A stretch of 64,000 nt of DNA. It comes from CAYYKK01 sp046351395. GTDB lineage: Bacteria > Myxococcota_A > Polyangia > Polyangiales > Polyangiaceae. The notes beneath the pieces were generated by a model, which was not told the DNA's origin, searched no databases, and saw only the letters and a list, made by a program, of their open reading frames with translations. The stretch lies in the NCBI GenBank assembly GCA_046351395.1, contig JAXLYP010000013.1, positions 1 to 64,000 on the forward strand, read 5' to 3'. The translations under genes and the position numbers were made by a program. This document shows, piece after piece, positions 43,661-53,618 of this stretch (the first letter of the stretch is position 1; each line of letters opens with the position of its first letter).

Positions 43661-44992
43661 GTGTGTCTTCAGCACCGCGCGCCTCAAGGGGGAGGGCGGG
43701 CCCATGCCGACGGGGTCCTTCGGGTCGGGCTCCGCGCTCAGTGAGACCATATAGACGAACCCATCGGGCCCCTGGTCCCACGCGCTCGGGAACGGGTGGT
43801 GTCCGAGGTGCCACCCATTGGGATCCCCGTCGAGCTTCGAGGCGCGCATGAAGCCGACGAACGCGTCTCCCCACACCAACACGTCGTTCCAGAGCCCCTG
43901 GTACGGGTCGTTCTCGGTCGGCCGGTAAATCCAGCCCGCGTAAATGCTCCGTTTCCCCGTCGGCACGGCTTCGGAATCGTCGAGCACGAACGGCGAGCTG
44001 CTGCTCCTATCGACGTAGACCCATGGCTCCACGTACTTCGTGCAGTCGGGCATGTTCATATGGATGTCGAGCGCGCACGGGCCCTCCACCACCGGCCAGC
44101 CGAAGTTCTGTCCGGCGGCGGAGATGACGTTGAGCTCCTCGAACGTGTCGAGCCCGACCTCGCCGTAGTACCACCGTCCCTCGTGGTAGAGCCCCTGCCA
44201 AGGCGATCGCAGGCCCTTCGCGAAGATCGCCGGATCCGCGGTCGGGGAGTAGAGCGGCGCGCCCGCGACGGGCTGATAACCACCCACGCCCTTTTCCTTC
44301 GAGGGGCGGATGCGGAGGAGCGACCCGAGCAGCGACTTCTCGTCCTGCGCGACCGTCTTCGTGGGATCGGGCGCGTTCGGTAGCGCGATCCCTTTGTCCC
44401 CCACGAGCAGCCACATCGTCCCGTCCGGCTCGAACCCCATCGACGTGATGTTGTGCCAGCGCGGCGACGACAGGACCTGGAGGTCGAGGATCGGGACCGC
44501 GCTCGCGATCGTCGCGGCGGGGTCGGCGCGATCGAGCGTGTAGCGACGCACCACCACGTGGTTCGTCGCGAGGTTCAATCCCGCGTAGAAGTACCCATTC
44601 GACGCGAAGTCCGGATCGATCGCGACCGACAGGAGCCCGGCGTCGTACTCGGCGTAGACGTCCGGGATCTTCGCGCTGAACGAGATCTCCGTCGCGTCCC
44701 CGGTGATCTTCCCGAGCTCGATGCCGCCGTAGAGATCGCTCGCGAGGAACTCTCCCGAGGCGCCCGGCACGAACGCGAGATCCGTGATGTACGGGAGCTC
44801 CGTCGCGAACGGGATCCCCACGAAGTCGAGCTCGAGTCGCGCGGGATGGCCACCCCCCGCGCCGCCCGTGCTCGCGGACGAGGAGCTCGCGCTCGAGCTC
44901 GTCGACGAAGCGGTCGTGGCGGCGTCGTCGCACGCCGCGAGCGCAGCGACGACCATGAGCACCGCGTGCGCGGATCGAAGGGAGTGCTTCAT
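43658..44992 (-). CDS. PQQ-dependent sugar dehydrogenase-like lipoprotein
   Basis: 444 residues. Lipobox MVVAALAAC, Ser/Thr/Gly linker, then a beta-propeller of the soluble glucose/sorbosone dehydrogenase family: LDLQVLSSPRWHNITSMGFE (His near the PQQ site), PDGTMWLLVGDKG, LRSPWQGLYHEGRWYYGEVG, GQNFGWPVVEGPCALD, PTENDPYQGLWNDVLVWGDA. It starts 4 bases after the cytochrome-like gene. Periplasmic sugar oxidation feeding electrons to that cytochrome is plausible; not all active-site residues were checked. Confidence 0.82.
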
Positions 44993-44996
44993 GACG

Positions 44997-45971
44997 TCAT
45001 AGTCCTTCTATCCAAGCGCGAAGAGGGGCCTCGACGCTCGGGTCGAGGTGCTTCCATCCTATCGGAGGCATGGCCTTGAACGGGCCGTCATATCCGGGCT
45101 TCCTCGCGCTCACGACCGCGATGAAGAGGACGCTCGCCTCGGGGTCGCCCGGGACGACGCGGACGCCCACCCCCGTCTCGGACTCCGTCGGGACGTTCAC
45201 CGTCTCGGTGACCGCGTCCGCGGGGGCCAGGCTGAAGGACGCGTTCGTCGCCTTGCCGCCCGTGTGGCAGCTCACGCAGTTGCCCACGAAGTAGCCGAGC
45301 GCCGCAGTCTCCTCGGGCGTGCGGCCCTCGACCACGCCGAGGGAGGGCGGCGCCGCGAACGCGTCCGATTGGGCGAGCGCGTCGTCCACTTGGAGCGCGT
45401 CGACCCCGAGCACGGGATGGCCCGCGATCTCCTGGTGCGTCTCGTGGCAAGACCGACAATCGAGCCGCGACGGCACGTCGTGCGTCACGCCCGTCGGCGT
45501 CGTGAGCGGGACCGACGCCCAATTGCCCGTCAGCAGATCCGCGTCCGAGCCGTCCTCGCGCCAGACATAGACCGCGTATTGCCAACTGTCTGCGAGCCGA
45601 AACAGGAGGCGCGTCTCCACGTTCGTCTCCCCGTCGACGAACGTCTTCGCGAACACGGTCCCGACGGGGAACGTCCAGTTCGGCGCGGAGGCGTCGATGC
45701 GCGCGCCCTTCGGAAGATGGAGGACGCGCCGCTTCCCGAGCCCGTCGCTGTAGAGCGGGTATCGCGGGGTGTACGCGCGCGTCGCGTCGCCGGACTCCAG
45801 CCCCACGCCCGAGAGGAGCGCGGGGGGATCCTCGGTGGGCGCGTCGAGCCACGTGGGCGCCCCCGATCCGCTCGAGGAAGAGCTCGAAGAGTCCGGCGGA
45901 TCCGGCGTCGTGCACGCGGAGAGCGCGAGAGCCACGGCGGTCGCGCCGAGCGCGCGTCGCGCGGCGATCAC
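44997..45971 (-). CDS. Heme c-type lipoprotein
   Basis: 324 residues from GTG 45971, overlapping the upstream stop (GTGA). Lipobox region ALALSAC, Ser-rich linker, then LDCRSCHETHQEIAGHPVLG with a CxxCH heme c motif and NCVSCHTGGKATNASFSL with a second, and GPFKAMPPIGW with a Met ligand candidate. Family: cytochrome c-like secreted proteins with YHYPxP-type sugar or peptide handling not identified. Between a beta-propeller lipoprotein and a PQQ-dehydrogenase-like gene, so probably its electron acceptor. Confidence 0.82.
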   Translation of the reverse strand: MIAARRALGATAVALALSACTTPDPPDSSSSSSSGSGAPTWLDAPTEDPPALLSGVGLESGDATRAYTPRYPLYSDGLGKRRVLHLPKGARIDASAPNWTFPVGTVFAKTFVDGETNVETRLLFRLADSWQYAVYVWREDGSDADLLTGNWASVPLTTPTGVTHDVPSRLDCRSCHETHQEIAGHPVLGVDALQVDDALAQSDAFAAPPSLGVVEGRTPEETAALGYFVGNCVSCHTGGKATNASFSLAPADAVTETVNVPTESETGVGVRVVPGDPEASVLFIAVVSARKPGYDGPFKAMPPIGWKHLDPSVEAPLRAWIEGL

Positions 45972-46909
45972 TTCGGGGGCGTGGTCGGCGCGCACGTCGA
46001 GACCCCAGCGCCCACGATCGTGAACCCGATCTGCGTCATGTAGGACGTGTCGGTCGTGCCGTCGCTCGGACGATAGCGCGTGACCGTGCTGTCGCTCACG
46101 CCATCGGGCGAGGTGTAGAGATAGAAGTCTCCGCCCCAGAACGAGAACGCCCACGCGAGCGGCGTCGGGACGCTGGCGAGGGGCTTGTTGTTCGAGATCG
46201 CGCCGCTCCCTGGGTCGATCTGGGCGACGCGAACGGGCGTCGTCGTGAAGAAGCCAAAGAGCCGCGCGTCCCCCGTGCCGGTGAGCTCCGCGCTCTCGCC
46301 GTCGAGGCCCCCCGTGAACGGCCCGATCGGGACGACCTTCTGGGTCCCAAAATCGATGCGACCCAATCCCGGGTTCGAGATGCCGCCGGTGCCCGTGACG
46401 AAGAGCTTCTCCGTCGTGCCGCCGACGTCGTCCGACGCGAAGCCCATGCCCAGCCGGTACCACTCCGGATCGAGCTTGATCGACGTGGCCGTGCAGCTCG
46501 CGTCCGCAGTGCTCACCTTGAACACCGCGCCGGCGGTGTCCTCGAACCCGTCGTTGTCGACGTAGTTGACCCACGCCACCGCGTCGCGATCGACGGCCAT
46601 CGAGTTGGGCTGCATGCCCGTCTGGCACCCGAGCGGGCCGATCTTCGTGAAAGTCTTCTTGTCGGGCTGGAAGCTGTAGAGATCGTTCTGCGCCGAGAGC
46701 ACGTACACGAGCGTCGCCGCTTCGGCGCAGCCGTTGTTCATGCTCGAGCCCGTGGACATCCCCGTGCCGCCCGAGAAGCCGCTGCTCGCGCTGTCGCCGC
46801 TCCCACCCGGGCCGCCCCCGCCCGCACCGCCGGCGCCCAAGCCCCCGCCCGCCGTGCACCCCACGGAGAGCGCCACGACCCCGAGTGAAGAAAGCAAAGT
46901 CCCACGCAT
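45968..46909 (-). CDS. Beta-propeller-like lipoprotein, first gene of the operon
   Basis: 313 residues from ATG 46909 (the preceding in-frame GTG is 3 bases upstream; ggag fits the ATG). Lipobox VALSVGC, Gly/Ser linker, then repeated strands ATLVYVLSAQNDLYSFQPDK, MAVDRDAVAWVNYVDNDG and FGFFTTTPVRVAQIDPGSGA in the WD/SBBP style. No enzyme motif seen. Operon with 45971-44997 and 44992-43658. Cell-surface or periplasmic; ligand unknown. Confidence 0.76.
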   Translation of the reverse strand: MRGTLLSSLGVVALSVGCTAGGGLGAGGAGGGGPGGSGDSASSGFSGGTGMSTGSSMNNGCAEAATLVYVLSAQNDLYSFQPDKKTFTKIGPLGCQTGMQPNSMAVDRDAVAWVNYVDNDGFEDTAGAVFKVSTADASCTATSIKLDPEWYRLGMGFASDDVGGTTEKLFVTGTGGISNPGLGRIDFGTQKVVPIGPFTGGLDGESAELTGTGDARLFGFFTTTPVRVAQIDPGSGAISNNKPLASVPTPLAWAFSFWGGDFYLYTSPDGVSDSTVTRYRPSDGTTDTSYMTQIGFTIVGAGVSTCAPTTPPK

Positions 46910-47090
46910 CACGACACTCCTCCGAAGGTGCGACGGTTATACCCCGCCTCGGGGCCCTCCTCCCGCCGATCTCCTGGACGGGCCATGTCACAGCGCGGAC
47001 CCGCGCCTCGTCCCCCCGGTGACGCACCCCACCCGGGGCGCGCGCGCGCGACCGCCCCAGCGCGGCGCGCCCTTCTCGAGAGGAACGACC

Positions 47091-47546
47091 ATGGAAGCCC
47101 GAATGAAGAACCCCGCGATGCTGGTCCCCGAGGCGATGAACGCGCTCCACGCCATGAACAAGGCGCTCGAGGGGTGCGGAGTCCCGAAGCGCACGCTCGA
47201 GCTCGTTCACCTCCGGGTGAGCCAAATCAACGGCTGCGGCGTGTGCCTCGACGGCCACCGCAAGATCGCCAAGAAAGAGGGTGAGACGGACGAGCGCCTC
47301 TTCACCGTCGCCGCCTGGCGCGACACACCGTACTTCACCCCGCCCGAGCGCGCCGCGCTCGCCCTCGCGGAGGAGCTGACGCGGATCGCGGATCGATCCG
47401 AGGGCGTCTCCGACGCCGCGTGGGACGAGGCGAAGCGCCACTACGACGAGCGAGCGCTCGCGGGGCTCCTCCTCGGGATCGCGCAGATCAACGTGTGGAA
47501 CCGGCTGAACGTCGCGACCCGGCAAGTCGCCGGCGCGGCCTGGTGA
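47091..47546 (+). CDS. AhpD-like carboxymuconolactone decarboxylase-family protein
   Basis: 151 residues from ATG 47091 with gagaggaac upstream. Core motif SQINGCGVCLDGHRKIAKKE contains the CxxC-H triad of AhpD-type peroxidase-reductases, followed by AAWRDTPYFTPPERAALALA and QINVWNRLNVATRQVAG, as in the AhpD-like N-terminal family. Probably protects against peroxides through thiol reduction. Single gene, divergent from the lipoprotein operon. Confidence 0.9.
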   Translation: MEARMKNPAMLVPEAMNALHAMNKALEGCGVPKRTLELVHLRVSQINGCGVCLDGHRKIAKKEGETDERLFTVAAWRDTPYFTPPERAALALAEELTRIADRSEGVSDAAWDEAKRHYDERALAGLLLGIAQINVWNRLNVATRQVAGAAW

Positions 47547-47555
47547 AGCGGCCGA

Positions 47556-48881
47556 CTACTCCTCGAAGATGAGCTCCTGCGGATTGTCCGGCGCGACCCG
47601 CACGCGGACCGTGTGCCCCATGAGCTGGGCCGCTTGGAAGTCCGGCAGGAGCTTCTTCACCGTCGCCGCGTACGGTCCGGTCGGTCCCATCACCTGGAGC
47701 GACAGGAGCATTACCGGGACGTCGTTGATCTCGGTGCCCGTCCGGGCGCAGCTCACGATGCGCGCTTCACACGAGACGCCGTTCAACCGGAGCCACGCGG
47801 CGCGCTTGCCCTTCGAGCGCGCGCGGAGCGCGACGAACAGACCGACGCCCGCCGTGACGCCGCCGATGGGCAGCATGGTCATCGACTCGAGGCCCCCGCC
47901 CGTGACGAGCGGGAAGAAGCCCCAGGCCGCGAGCCCGAGGCCCGTGAGCGCGAGGATCCCGCCCACGAGGAGGCCGACACCCCCCGCGCTCATCGCGGCG
48001 CGCGCCGCGGCCTCCTTGTTCGCCCCCTGGGTGTACGTCGATCCGCTGGCCTTGCAGAGCTCCAACGCGGGGTAGGTTCCGCGGACGAGCTCCAGCAGGT
48101 TCGGATCCCGGATCTCTCGAAGGATCTGGGCCGCGCCCGCCACGTTCCCCATGCGCTCGATCGCGTTCGCGCGGAACACCGACGCGAGCGCGTCCAGCGA
48201 GTCGGCGATCGGGATGACGTCCTTCTGTGGGCCGAGGAGCTCGAGCACGCGCCCGAAGTCCCCCGCGACCGTGGCGCGCACCGCGTGCGAGATCCGGTAC
48301 TCCGAGTCCGCGTCCAGCTCGGGCGCGAGCGGCTGCATCGCCGCGAGGAACTGGTCGCCCCGCGCCGCGTCGCCGCCCGCGATCGCGAGGCGCGCGAGGC
48401 GCCCCATGTGCTCCTGCTTGTGGCGGGGCAGCACGACCGCATCGAGCGCGCTCTCCGAGAGGGCCTGGACCATGCCTGCTTGCGCCTTCACGCTCGGCTG
48501 GTTCGCGAGCATCAGCGTGAGCATCGAGAGGTCCTCGCTCGCCGCGACGTCCCCGTTCTCGGAGCGCGATCGGAGGCTCTGCCAGATGAACATGGCCTCT
48601 TGCTCGCGGCCCGTCTGGATGCTCGTCCCGCCCAGCACGGCTTGGAGCGTGGGCGGAGGGATGCGAGGCCGGCCGTCCTGGACTCGGAGCTGCTGGAGCC
48701 GCCCGGGATCGTTCGAAACCGGCTGCGGCGCAGTCGGCACGAGGATTCGGGATCGGTCGGCGAGGAAGTTCGGCGCGCGGCACCGCGCGCACGCCGCTTG
48801 CCCGCCGTGCGCGGGGCCCTCCGAGGGGCCGTGACATTGGCGACAGACGAAGAGACGTGCGGACGAAGTTCGGTAAGTCAT
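47556..48881 (-). CDS. Hypothetical membrane protein with N-terminal zinc ribbon
   Basis: 441 residues from ATG 48881. CRQCHGPSEGP and CARCRAPNF (about 13-38) form one zinc ribbon. A helical repeat-like middle (SESALDAVVLPRHKQEHMGR...) and two membrane helices near the end (VGLLVGGILALTGLGLAAWG and MLPIGGVTAGVGLFVALRAR), then a soluble beta-rich end with VSCEARIVSCARTGTEIND and VRVRVAPDNPQELIF. No domain recognised beyond the ribbon. Start is 25 bases after the channel gene stop, so co-transcription is possible. Confidence 0.72.
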   Translation of the reverse strand: MTYRTSSARLFVCRQCHGPSEGPAHGGQAACARCRAPNFLADRSRILVPTAPQPVSNDPGRLQQLRVQDGRPRIPPPTLQAVLGGTSIQTGREQEAMFIWQSLRSRSENGDVAASEDLSMLTLMLANQPSVKAQAGMVQALSESALDAVVLPRHKQEHMGRLARLAIAGGDAARGDQFLAAMQPLAPELDADSEYRISHAVRATVAGDFGRVLELLGPQKDVIPIADSLDALASVFRANAIERMGNVAGAAQILREIRDPNLLELVRGTYPALELCKASGSTYTQGANKEAAARAAMSAGGVGLLVGGILALTGLGLAAWGFFPLVTGGGLESMTMLPIGGVTAGVGLFVALRARSKGKRAAWLRLNGVSCEARIVSCARTGTEINDVPVMLLSLQVMGPTGPYAATVKKLLPDFQAAQLMGHTVRVRVAPDNPQELIFEE

Positions 48882-48906
48882 GCCCACCTGTACGGCGACG
48901 AACGGT

Positions 48907-50922
48907 TCAGTCTCCCGCGTAGGCGCGCGCGAGCACGACCACGTGGCCCTCGGGACCGAGCGGGACCTTCGCGTCCCGCGGAGGGTTCAGATCGACCGGC
49001 GACTGGCGCTCGTCCCCGAGCTCTCCGGCCTCGATCACGTCGCGCAGCGACTCGTCCGCGGGCGAGCGCGCCGCGGGGTAGAGCCCGAGCGCGATCTCCC
49101 CGCGCGCCCGCGCGACGGTCATCACCTCGGCGAACGTCGCGTCCCGGTCGCCCACGTAGAGATCGCGCGGGCGCACGAACACCTCGCTCCCGAGCGGGGA
49201 GAGCAGCTCTTTGTACACACCCGCGAGGGAAGGTTCGAGGGCGGCCTGTGCGAGGAGCATCGCGACGACGTCGCTCGACACGAGCAGATCCCGAGGGCGC
49301 CCGGCGACGTACCCCGCGGACCGGAGGTCGCGCACCTCGGTCACGATCCGCTCGACCCCCTCGCCGCCGCGCTGGATGCGCTTGCGGAGGGACAGCAACG
49401 TCGAGAGCGCGCTCGCGTCCCCGTTGTCGTCGTTCTCGTCCTCGCACCCGAGGATGACGATCGCGTCCGTCCCCTCGAGCTCGAGCGGGCGCGCGCTCAC
49501 CGGTGCGTCGTCCGGGCTCGCGTGCGCCGTCGCGACGTCGATGGGGCGGCGCCCGTCGTGCGTCAGGGTGACGTGCTCGACGCGCGGCCTCAGCCGATCG
49601 AGCACGGGGTGCACGGCGTTCCTGATCGGGCAGCACACGACGCGGATCTCCGAGCCCTTCGCCAGTATCGCGTCGAGCTCGAGCACGAGCCGCTCGAGCG
49701 TGCGGTTGAAGCCGATGACGAGCACCCGCTCCGGCCGCGCCTCGAACGGGAGCGCTCGGATCGAGTCGACGATCTCGGGGAGCGTCCCGCACGTCGTGTA
49801 TTGCCTCTTCCGCTCCGCGAGCACGACGAGTCGGTCTCGCTTGCCGAGCGTGGTCGCGTCGCCGCGCGCGGGGCAGAGCACCGTCTTCGATCGACCCAGC
49901 TGGTAGCCCACGGCGACGCCCCCTTCGAGCGCCGCGTGCGCCTCGTCGAACGTCTTGCCGACGAACGCGTGCGGCACGCGCTCGAGGTAGAGCTCGCTCC
50001 CGACGAACGAGAGCATCTCACGGAGCGCGTGGTACACCCCCTCCTGCCGCGCGCTCTGCGCGAGCATCCGCGCGATCACGTCGTCCGAGGCGATGACCTC
50101 CGCCGCGAGCGCGCCGGGCCCCGCGACGTCGTGCTCGGTCGCGAGATCGATCACCCGCTGCGCCTCCGCGTAGCGAGCCTCGACGACGACGTGCCCGTGG
50201 TACTTCGGCCCGACGACACGCCGCACCGCGAGGAGCGTCGAGAGCGCCCAGTGGACGGTCTCCTCGTCCGCGAGCGTGGAGGGGGGCACGACGATGATCG
50301 AGCGCGTGCGATCCGCCGCGACGCGGAGCAGCGCCATCTCGCTCCGAGGATCGCCCGTGCGAGACACGAACCGCGCGCGGTTGTGGGGTACGCGGCGCGC
50401 GAGTCGGAGCGCGTGCTCGATCTTGTCCCGCTCTCGGTCCGCCATGACGACGACGGTGAGCCGCTGCCCGCTCCGCGCGAGCTCCCGCGCGAGGAACGTG
50501 ACCTTCGAATCGAAGCCGAGCACGAGGATGTGTTGATGCTCGACCACCGGGCTGTGCCCGCTCTTCAGATCGTCGATGCGCGCGCTCATCTTGCTCGCGA
50601 ACGCGGCCGTGAGGAAGCTCATCGCGAGAATGCCGGAGAACGTCACCGCGAGCGCGAGGACGCGCTGGTTCGTGGGGGAGCTCGCCATCGTCCCGCCGTC
50701 CGAGAACAGGGTGACGGCCCACCAGACGCGGTCCGGGAACGACTGCTCCGCGGAGCTCGGGAAGAAGATGCCGAGCGCGATCGCGAACGCGACGATGACG
50801 AGCGCCGTCCCGCCGAGGACGACGAAAATCTGCACGAGCGGCGGGAGCGTCAGGAACTGATCCGCTCGGTACGCGATCAGGGCGCGCACGTGGGAGAGCG
50901 ATCGTGGCCGTTGCGCTTTCAT
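48907..50922 (-). CDS. CASTOR/POLLUX-type ion channel homologue
   Basis: 671 residues from ATG 50922 with ggcaggac upstream. Membrane helices LVQIFVVLGGTALVIVAFAI and VLALAVTFSGILAMSFLTAA, a filter-like segment VTLFSDGGTMASS, then two RCK-like regions: HILVLGFDSKVTFLARELAR and RVLVIGFNRTLERLVLELDA (Rossmann GxG strands), as in the CASTOR/POLLUX/DMI1 family. Bacterial homologues are thought to be cation channels. Single copy, convergently followed by a membrane gene on the same strand. Confidence 0.83.
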   Translation of the reverse strand: MKAQRPRSLSHVRALIAYRADQFLTLPPLVQIFVVLGGTALVIVAFAIALGIFFPSSAEQSFPDRVWWAVTLFSDGGTMASSPTNQRVLALAVTFSGILAMSFLTAAFASKMSARIDDLKSGHSPVVEHQHILVLGFDSKVTFLARELARSGQRLTVVVMADRERDKIEHALRLARRVPHNRARFVSRTGDPRSEMALLRVAADRTRSIIVVPPSTLADEETVHWALSTLLAVRRVVGPKYHGHVVVEARYAEAQRVIDLATEHDVAGPGALAAEVIASDDVIARMLAQSARQEGVYHALREMLSFVGSELYLERVPHAFVGKTFDEAHAALEGGVAVGYQLGRSKTVLCPARGDATTLGKRDRLVVLAERKRQYTTCGTLPEIVDSIRALPFEARPERVLVIGFNRTLERLVLELDAILAKGSEIRVVCCPIRNAVHPVLDRLRPRVEHVTLTHDGRRPIDVATAHASPDDAPVSARPLELEGTDAIVILGCEDENDDNGDASALSTLLSLRKRIQRGGEGVERIVTEVRDLRSAGYVAGRPRDLLVSSDVVAMLLAQAALEPSLAGVYKELLSPLGSEVFVRPRDLYVGDRDATFAEVMTVARARGEIALGLYPAARSPADESLRDVIEAGELGDERQSPVDLNPPRDAKVPLGPEGHVVVLARAYAGD

Positions 50923-50961
50923 GTCCTGCCGGAGCCGCACCAAAGCTAAGTTCCCGGGCCG

Positions 50962-51609
50962 ATGCAACCCATCCACGTGGAGCCTCATCCCCTGCTCGAC
51001 GTCCTCGCGTTCGAGACGACCTTCCCCCGCAAGCTCGGAGAGCTGCCCGCGCCCCCCGCGCTCGTCGCCGGGCTCGCGCTCGACCCGCCGCAACGGCTCG
51101 CCTCGAGCGACGATATTCGAGGGAAGATCAGGGATCTGCTGCGCCACGGCGGCTACAAGCCCACGGGCCGCGGCAAGCCCGCGTCCGAGTACTTGATCCG
51201 CGCGGCGACCGAGGGCGCGCTCTCGAGCATCAACGTCGCCGTCGACGCGTGCAACGTCGTCTCGCTCCACTCGGGGCTCCCCATCAGCGTCGTCGACCTG
51301 GATCGCGCGAAGGCGCCGTTCGCCGTGCGGATCGCCCCCGAGGGCACCGAGTACGTGTTCAACGCGTCCGGTCAGACGATCGACGTGAAGGGCCTGCTCT
51401 GCCTGTTCGACGCGGACGGCGCGTGCGCGAACGCCGTGAAGGACTCGCAGCGCACCAAGACGACCCCGGAGACGACGCGGACCCTCTCGATCCTCTGGGG
51501 CCACGCGAAGATCACCGACAACACGACCGTGCGCGTGTTCGACTGGTACCGCGAGCTCCTCGAAGGGATCGGCGCGACCGTGAGCCGCGTCCCCGCGTCG
51601 GACCGCTGA
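50962..51609 (+). CDS. B3/B4 tRNA-binding domain protein
   Basis: 215 residues. GRGKPASEYLIRAATEGALS, then INVAVDACNVVSLHSGLPIS and PEGTEYVFNASGQTIDVKGL match the B3/B4 domain of PheRS beta chain. The terminal TRTLSILWGHAKITD is typical. Stand-alone B3/B4 proteins are thought to edit or bind tRNA; the substrate is not known. Divergent from the channel gene with 39 bases between starts. Confidence 0.85.
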   Translation: MQPIHVEPHPLLDVLAFETTFPRKLGELPAPPALVAGLALDPPQRLASSDDIRGKIRDLLRHGGYKPTGRGKPASEYLIRAATEGALSSINVAVDACNVVSLHSGLPISVVDLDRAKAPFAVRIAPEGTEYVFNASGQTIDVKGLLCLFDADGACANAVKDSQRTKTTPETTRTLSILWGHAKITDNTTVRVFDWYRELLEGIGATVSRVPASDR

Positions 51610-51701
51610 TCGAGGCGACGCCCGCCTTCGTCGTGCTTCGTCGGGGTGTTGGGACGATTCCCGCGTCCGGTCGCGCCGAAGTGTGGCAGGTTCCGCGCCT
51701 C

Positions 51702-53225
51702 ATGCGATCCCATTGGCTTTCCCTTTCGGCACTCTCGCTCGTTGGCCTCTCGTCGTTCGTCGCGCGCGACGCGTTCGCCGAGACCTACAAAGTCGGGCCC
51801 GGCGAACAGTTCGCGGATCTCTCGGGCGTCGAGTCCATCCTGAAGCCGGGGGACGTGGTGGAGGTCGCGGGGGATCACACCTACCCGGGCAACATCCATA
51901 TCCGGCCCGAGAGCTCGGGCACGCCGGACGCGAAGGTGACCATCCGCGGAGTCCCCGTGAACGGGAAGCGCCCGACGATCTCGGGGGGCGACGAATGGTC
52001 CATCGTCCTCCACGCGTCGCACTTCGTGTTCGAGAACTTCGAGATCACGGGCGGCCAGGCCTATTGTCTGGTCCACAAAGCGGACGACGTCACCGTCCGC
52101 AATGTGGTCGTGCACGACTGTCCGAACCACGGCATCCTCGGGACGGACGAGGAGTCCGGCAGCGCGCTGTTCGAGTACGTCGAGGTCTACCACACGGGCA
52201 CGGGTGACCATCACCACCAGATCTACATGGCGACCGACGAGACCATGTACCCGGGCTCCGTGTTCCGCCTCCAACACTCCTACATCCACGACGGGAACGG
52301 CGGCAACAGCGTGAAGTCGCGGTCCGAGCGGAACGAGATTTACTCGAACTGGATCGAGGGGGACGACCCCGGCTATCACCTGCTCGATCTGATCGGCCCG
52401 GACGGTCAGGACCCGAGCCTCGCGCGCGAAGACAGCGACGTCGTGGGCAACGTGCTCGTCCAGCACGGACAGTGGAACATCTCTCGGTTCGGGGGCGACG
52501 GGACGGGCGAGACCGGGGGCCGGTATCGGTTCGCGTTCAACACGATCGTCCTCGGCCCGAACGCGCAGGCGTTCCGCGCGCAGGACTCCGTGGAGAGCGT
52601 CGAGATCAGCAACAACGTGTTCTATTCCCCCGACGGGAACGCCCCGGATCTCCTGCGCGATCCCGAGGGCAACTGGACGACCGGGTCGCGCACGCTCGCG
52701 GGCGCGAACAACCTCTTCTCGACGACGTTCCCGACCGCGGACGAGCTCACGAACTCGATAGTGGTCGCCGATCCGGGCTTCGCCGACTTCGTCGGCTTCG
52801 ACCTCGTCCCCGTGAAGGGAAGCCCGCTCGTCGATGCGGCGGACGCGAACGCGAAGGGGCCCGCGGGGCTCGAGATCCCGAAGCCTCAGGTGATCCCGAT
52901 CTACGTCCCGCCGCGCCGGGGCATCGACGCGGGGCTCGCCGCTGCGCCTCGCAACATGGTGGGGCCCCCGGACATCGGCGCGTACGAGTTCGGAAGCCCC
53001 ACGAACCCAGCGACGTCGACGTCCGCCGGCGCCGGATCGACGGGCGCGAGCACGGGCGCCGGCGGCAGCCCGATCGGCGACACGGACGACACGGGCGGCG
53101 GATGCAGCTGCAGCTTCGACGATCCGCGCACCGCGGGGACCGGGCTCGTGCTCGCGCTCGGCGGTTTGGTCGCGGCGCTCCACCGGCGCGCTCGGCGCGC
53201 GTCCCCGGCCGGGCGGGACCGTTGA
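51702..53225 (+). CDS. Right-handed beta-helix surface protein with MYXO-CTERM tail
   Basis: 507 residues. Signal peptide (SLSALSLVGLSSFVARDAFA), then parallel beta-helix repeats (FVFENFEITGGQAYCLVHKA, VRNVVVHDCPNHGILGTDEE, RFAFNTIVLGPNAQAFRAQD), resembling polysaccharide lyase-type folds. C-terminus: Ser/Thr/Gly linker, GGGCSCSFDDP, a hydrophobic stretch GTGLVLALGGLVAALHRRAR, a MYXO-CTERM sorting signal that anchors proteins to the cell surface. Its stop overlaps the RidA start (TTGA). Confidence 0.86.
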   Translation: MRSHWLSLSALSLVGLSSFVARDAFAETYKVGPGEQFADLSGVESILKPGDVVEVAGDHTYPGNIHIRPESSGTPDAKVTIRGVPVNGKRPTISGGDEWSIVLHASHFVFENFEITGGQAYCLVHKADDVTVRNVVVHDCPNHGILGTDEESGSALFEYVEVYHTGTGDHHHQIYMATDETMYPGSVFRLQHSYIHDGNGGNSVKSRSERNEIYSNWIEGDDPGYHLLDLIGPDGQDPSLAREDSDVVGNVLVQHGQWNISRFGGDGTGETGGRYRFAFNTIVLGPNAQAFRAQDSVESVEISNNVFYSPDGNAPDLLRDPEGNWTTGSRTLAGANNLFSTTFPTADELTNSIVVADPGFADFVGFDLVPVKGSPLVDAADANAKGPAGLEIPKPQVIPIYVPPRRGIDAGLAAAPRNMVGPPDIGAYEFGSPTNPATSTSAGAGSTGASTGAGGSPIGDTDDTGGGCSCSFDDPRTAGTGLVLALGGLVAALHRRARRASPAGRDR

Positions 53226-53605
53226 CGCGCCGGCTCGTCTCGTCGGGCTCTCCGTTCGAGCAGAGGTGGGGATACTCGCGCGCCGTCGTCGATGGAGAGT
53301 GGGTGTTCGTCGCGGGGACGACTGGCTTCGACTACGCGACCATGACGATCTCGAGCGATCCGGCCGCACAGGCACGGAAGGCCCTCGAGAACGCCGCGAG
53401 CGCGCTCGCCGCCGCGGGCGCGTCCCTCTGCGACGTGGTCCGCGCGCGCTACATCGTGACGGACGCACGCGACTGGGACGCGATCGGCGCGGTCCTCGGC
53501 GAGGTGTTCGGAGACATTCGGCCCGCCGCGACCGCGATCGTCGCGGGGCTCGTGGACGCGCGCATGCGGTTCGAGGTCGAGCTCACCGCGCGCGTGCGAA
53601 CGTAG
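53222..53605 (+). CDS. RidA/YjgF-family protein
   Basis: 127 residues from TTG 53222, overlapping the upstream stop. RLVSSGSPFEQRWGYSRAVV, VFVAGTTGFDY, then ASLCDVVRARYIVTDARDWD and RPAATAIVAGLVDARMRFEV are the RidA core, including the conserved Arg (VVRARY) and the RPA motif. Such enzymes hydrolyse reactive enamine/imine intermediates. The coupling to the beta-helix gene may be accidental. Confidence 0.9.
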   Translation: MTRRLVSSGSPFEQRWGYSRAVVDGEWVFVAGTTGFDYATMTISSDPAAQARKALENAASALAAAGASLCDVVRARYIVTDARDWDAIGAVLGEVFGDIRPAATAIVAGLVDARMRFEVELTARVRT

Positions 53606-53618
53606 ACATTCGCCGCGC

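Noticed and set aside
48907..51504. Longer start for the CASTOR/POLLUX-like gene at 51504
   Set aside because: Upstream part is antisense to the B3/B4 gene; ATG 50922 has a ribosome site and begins the basic N-terminus.
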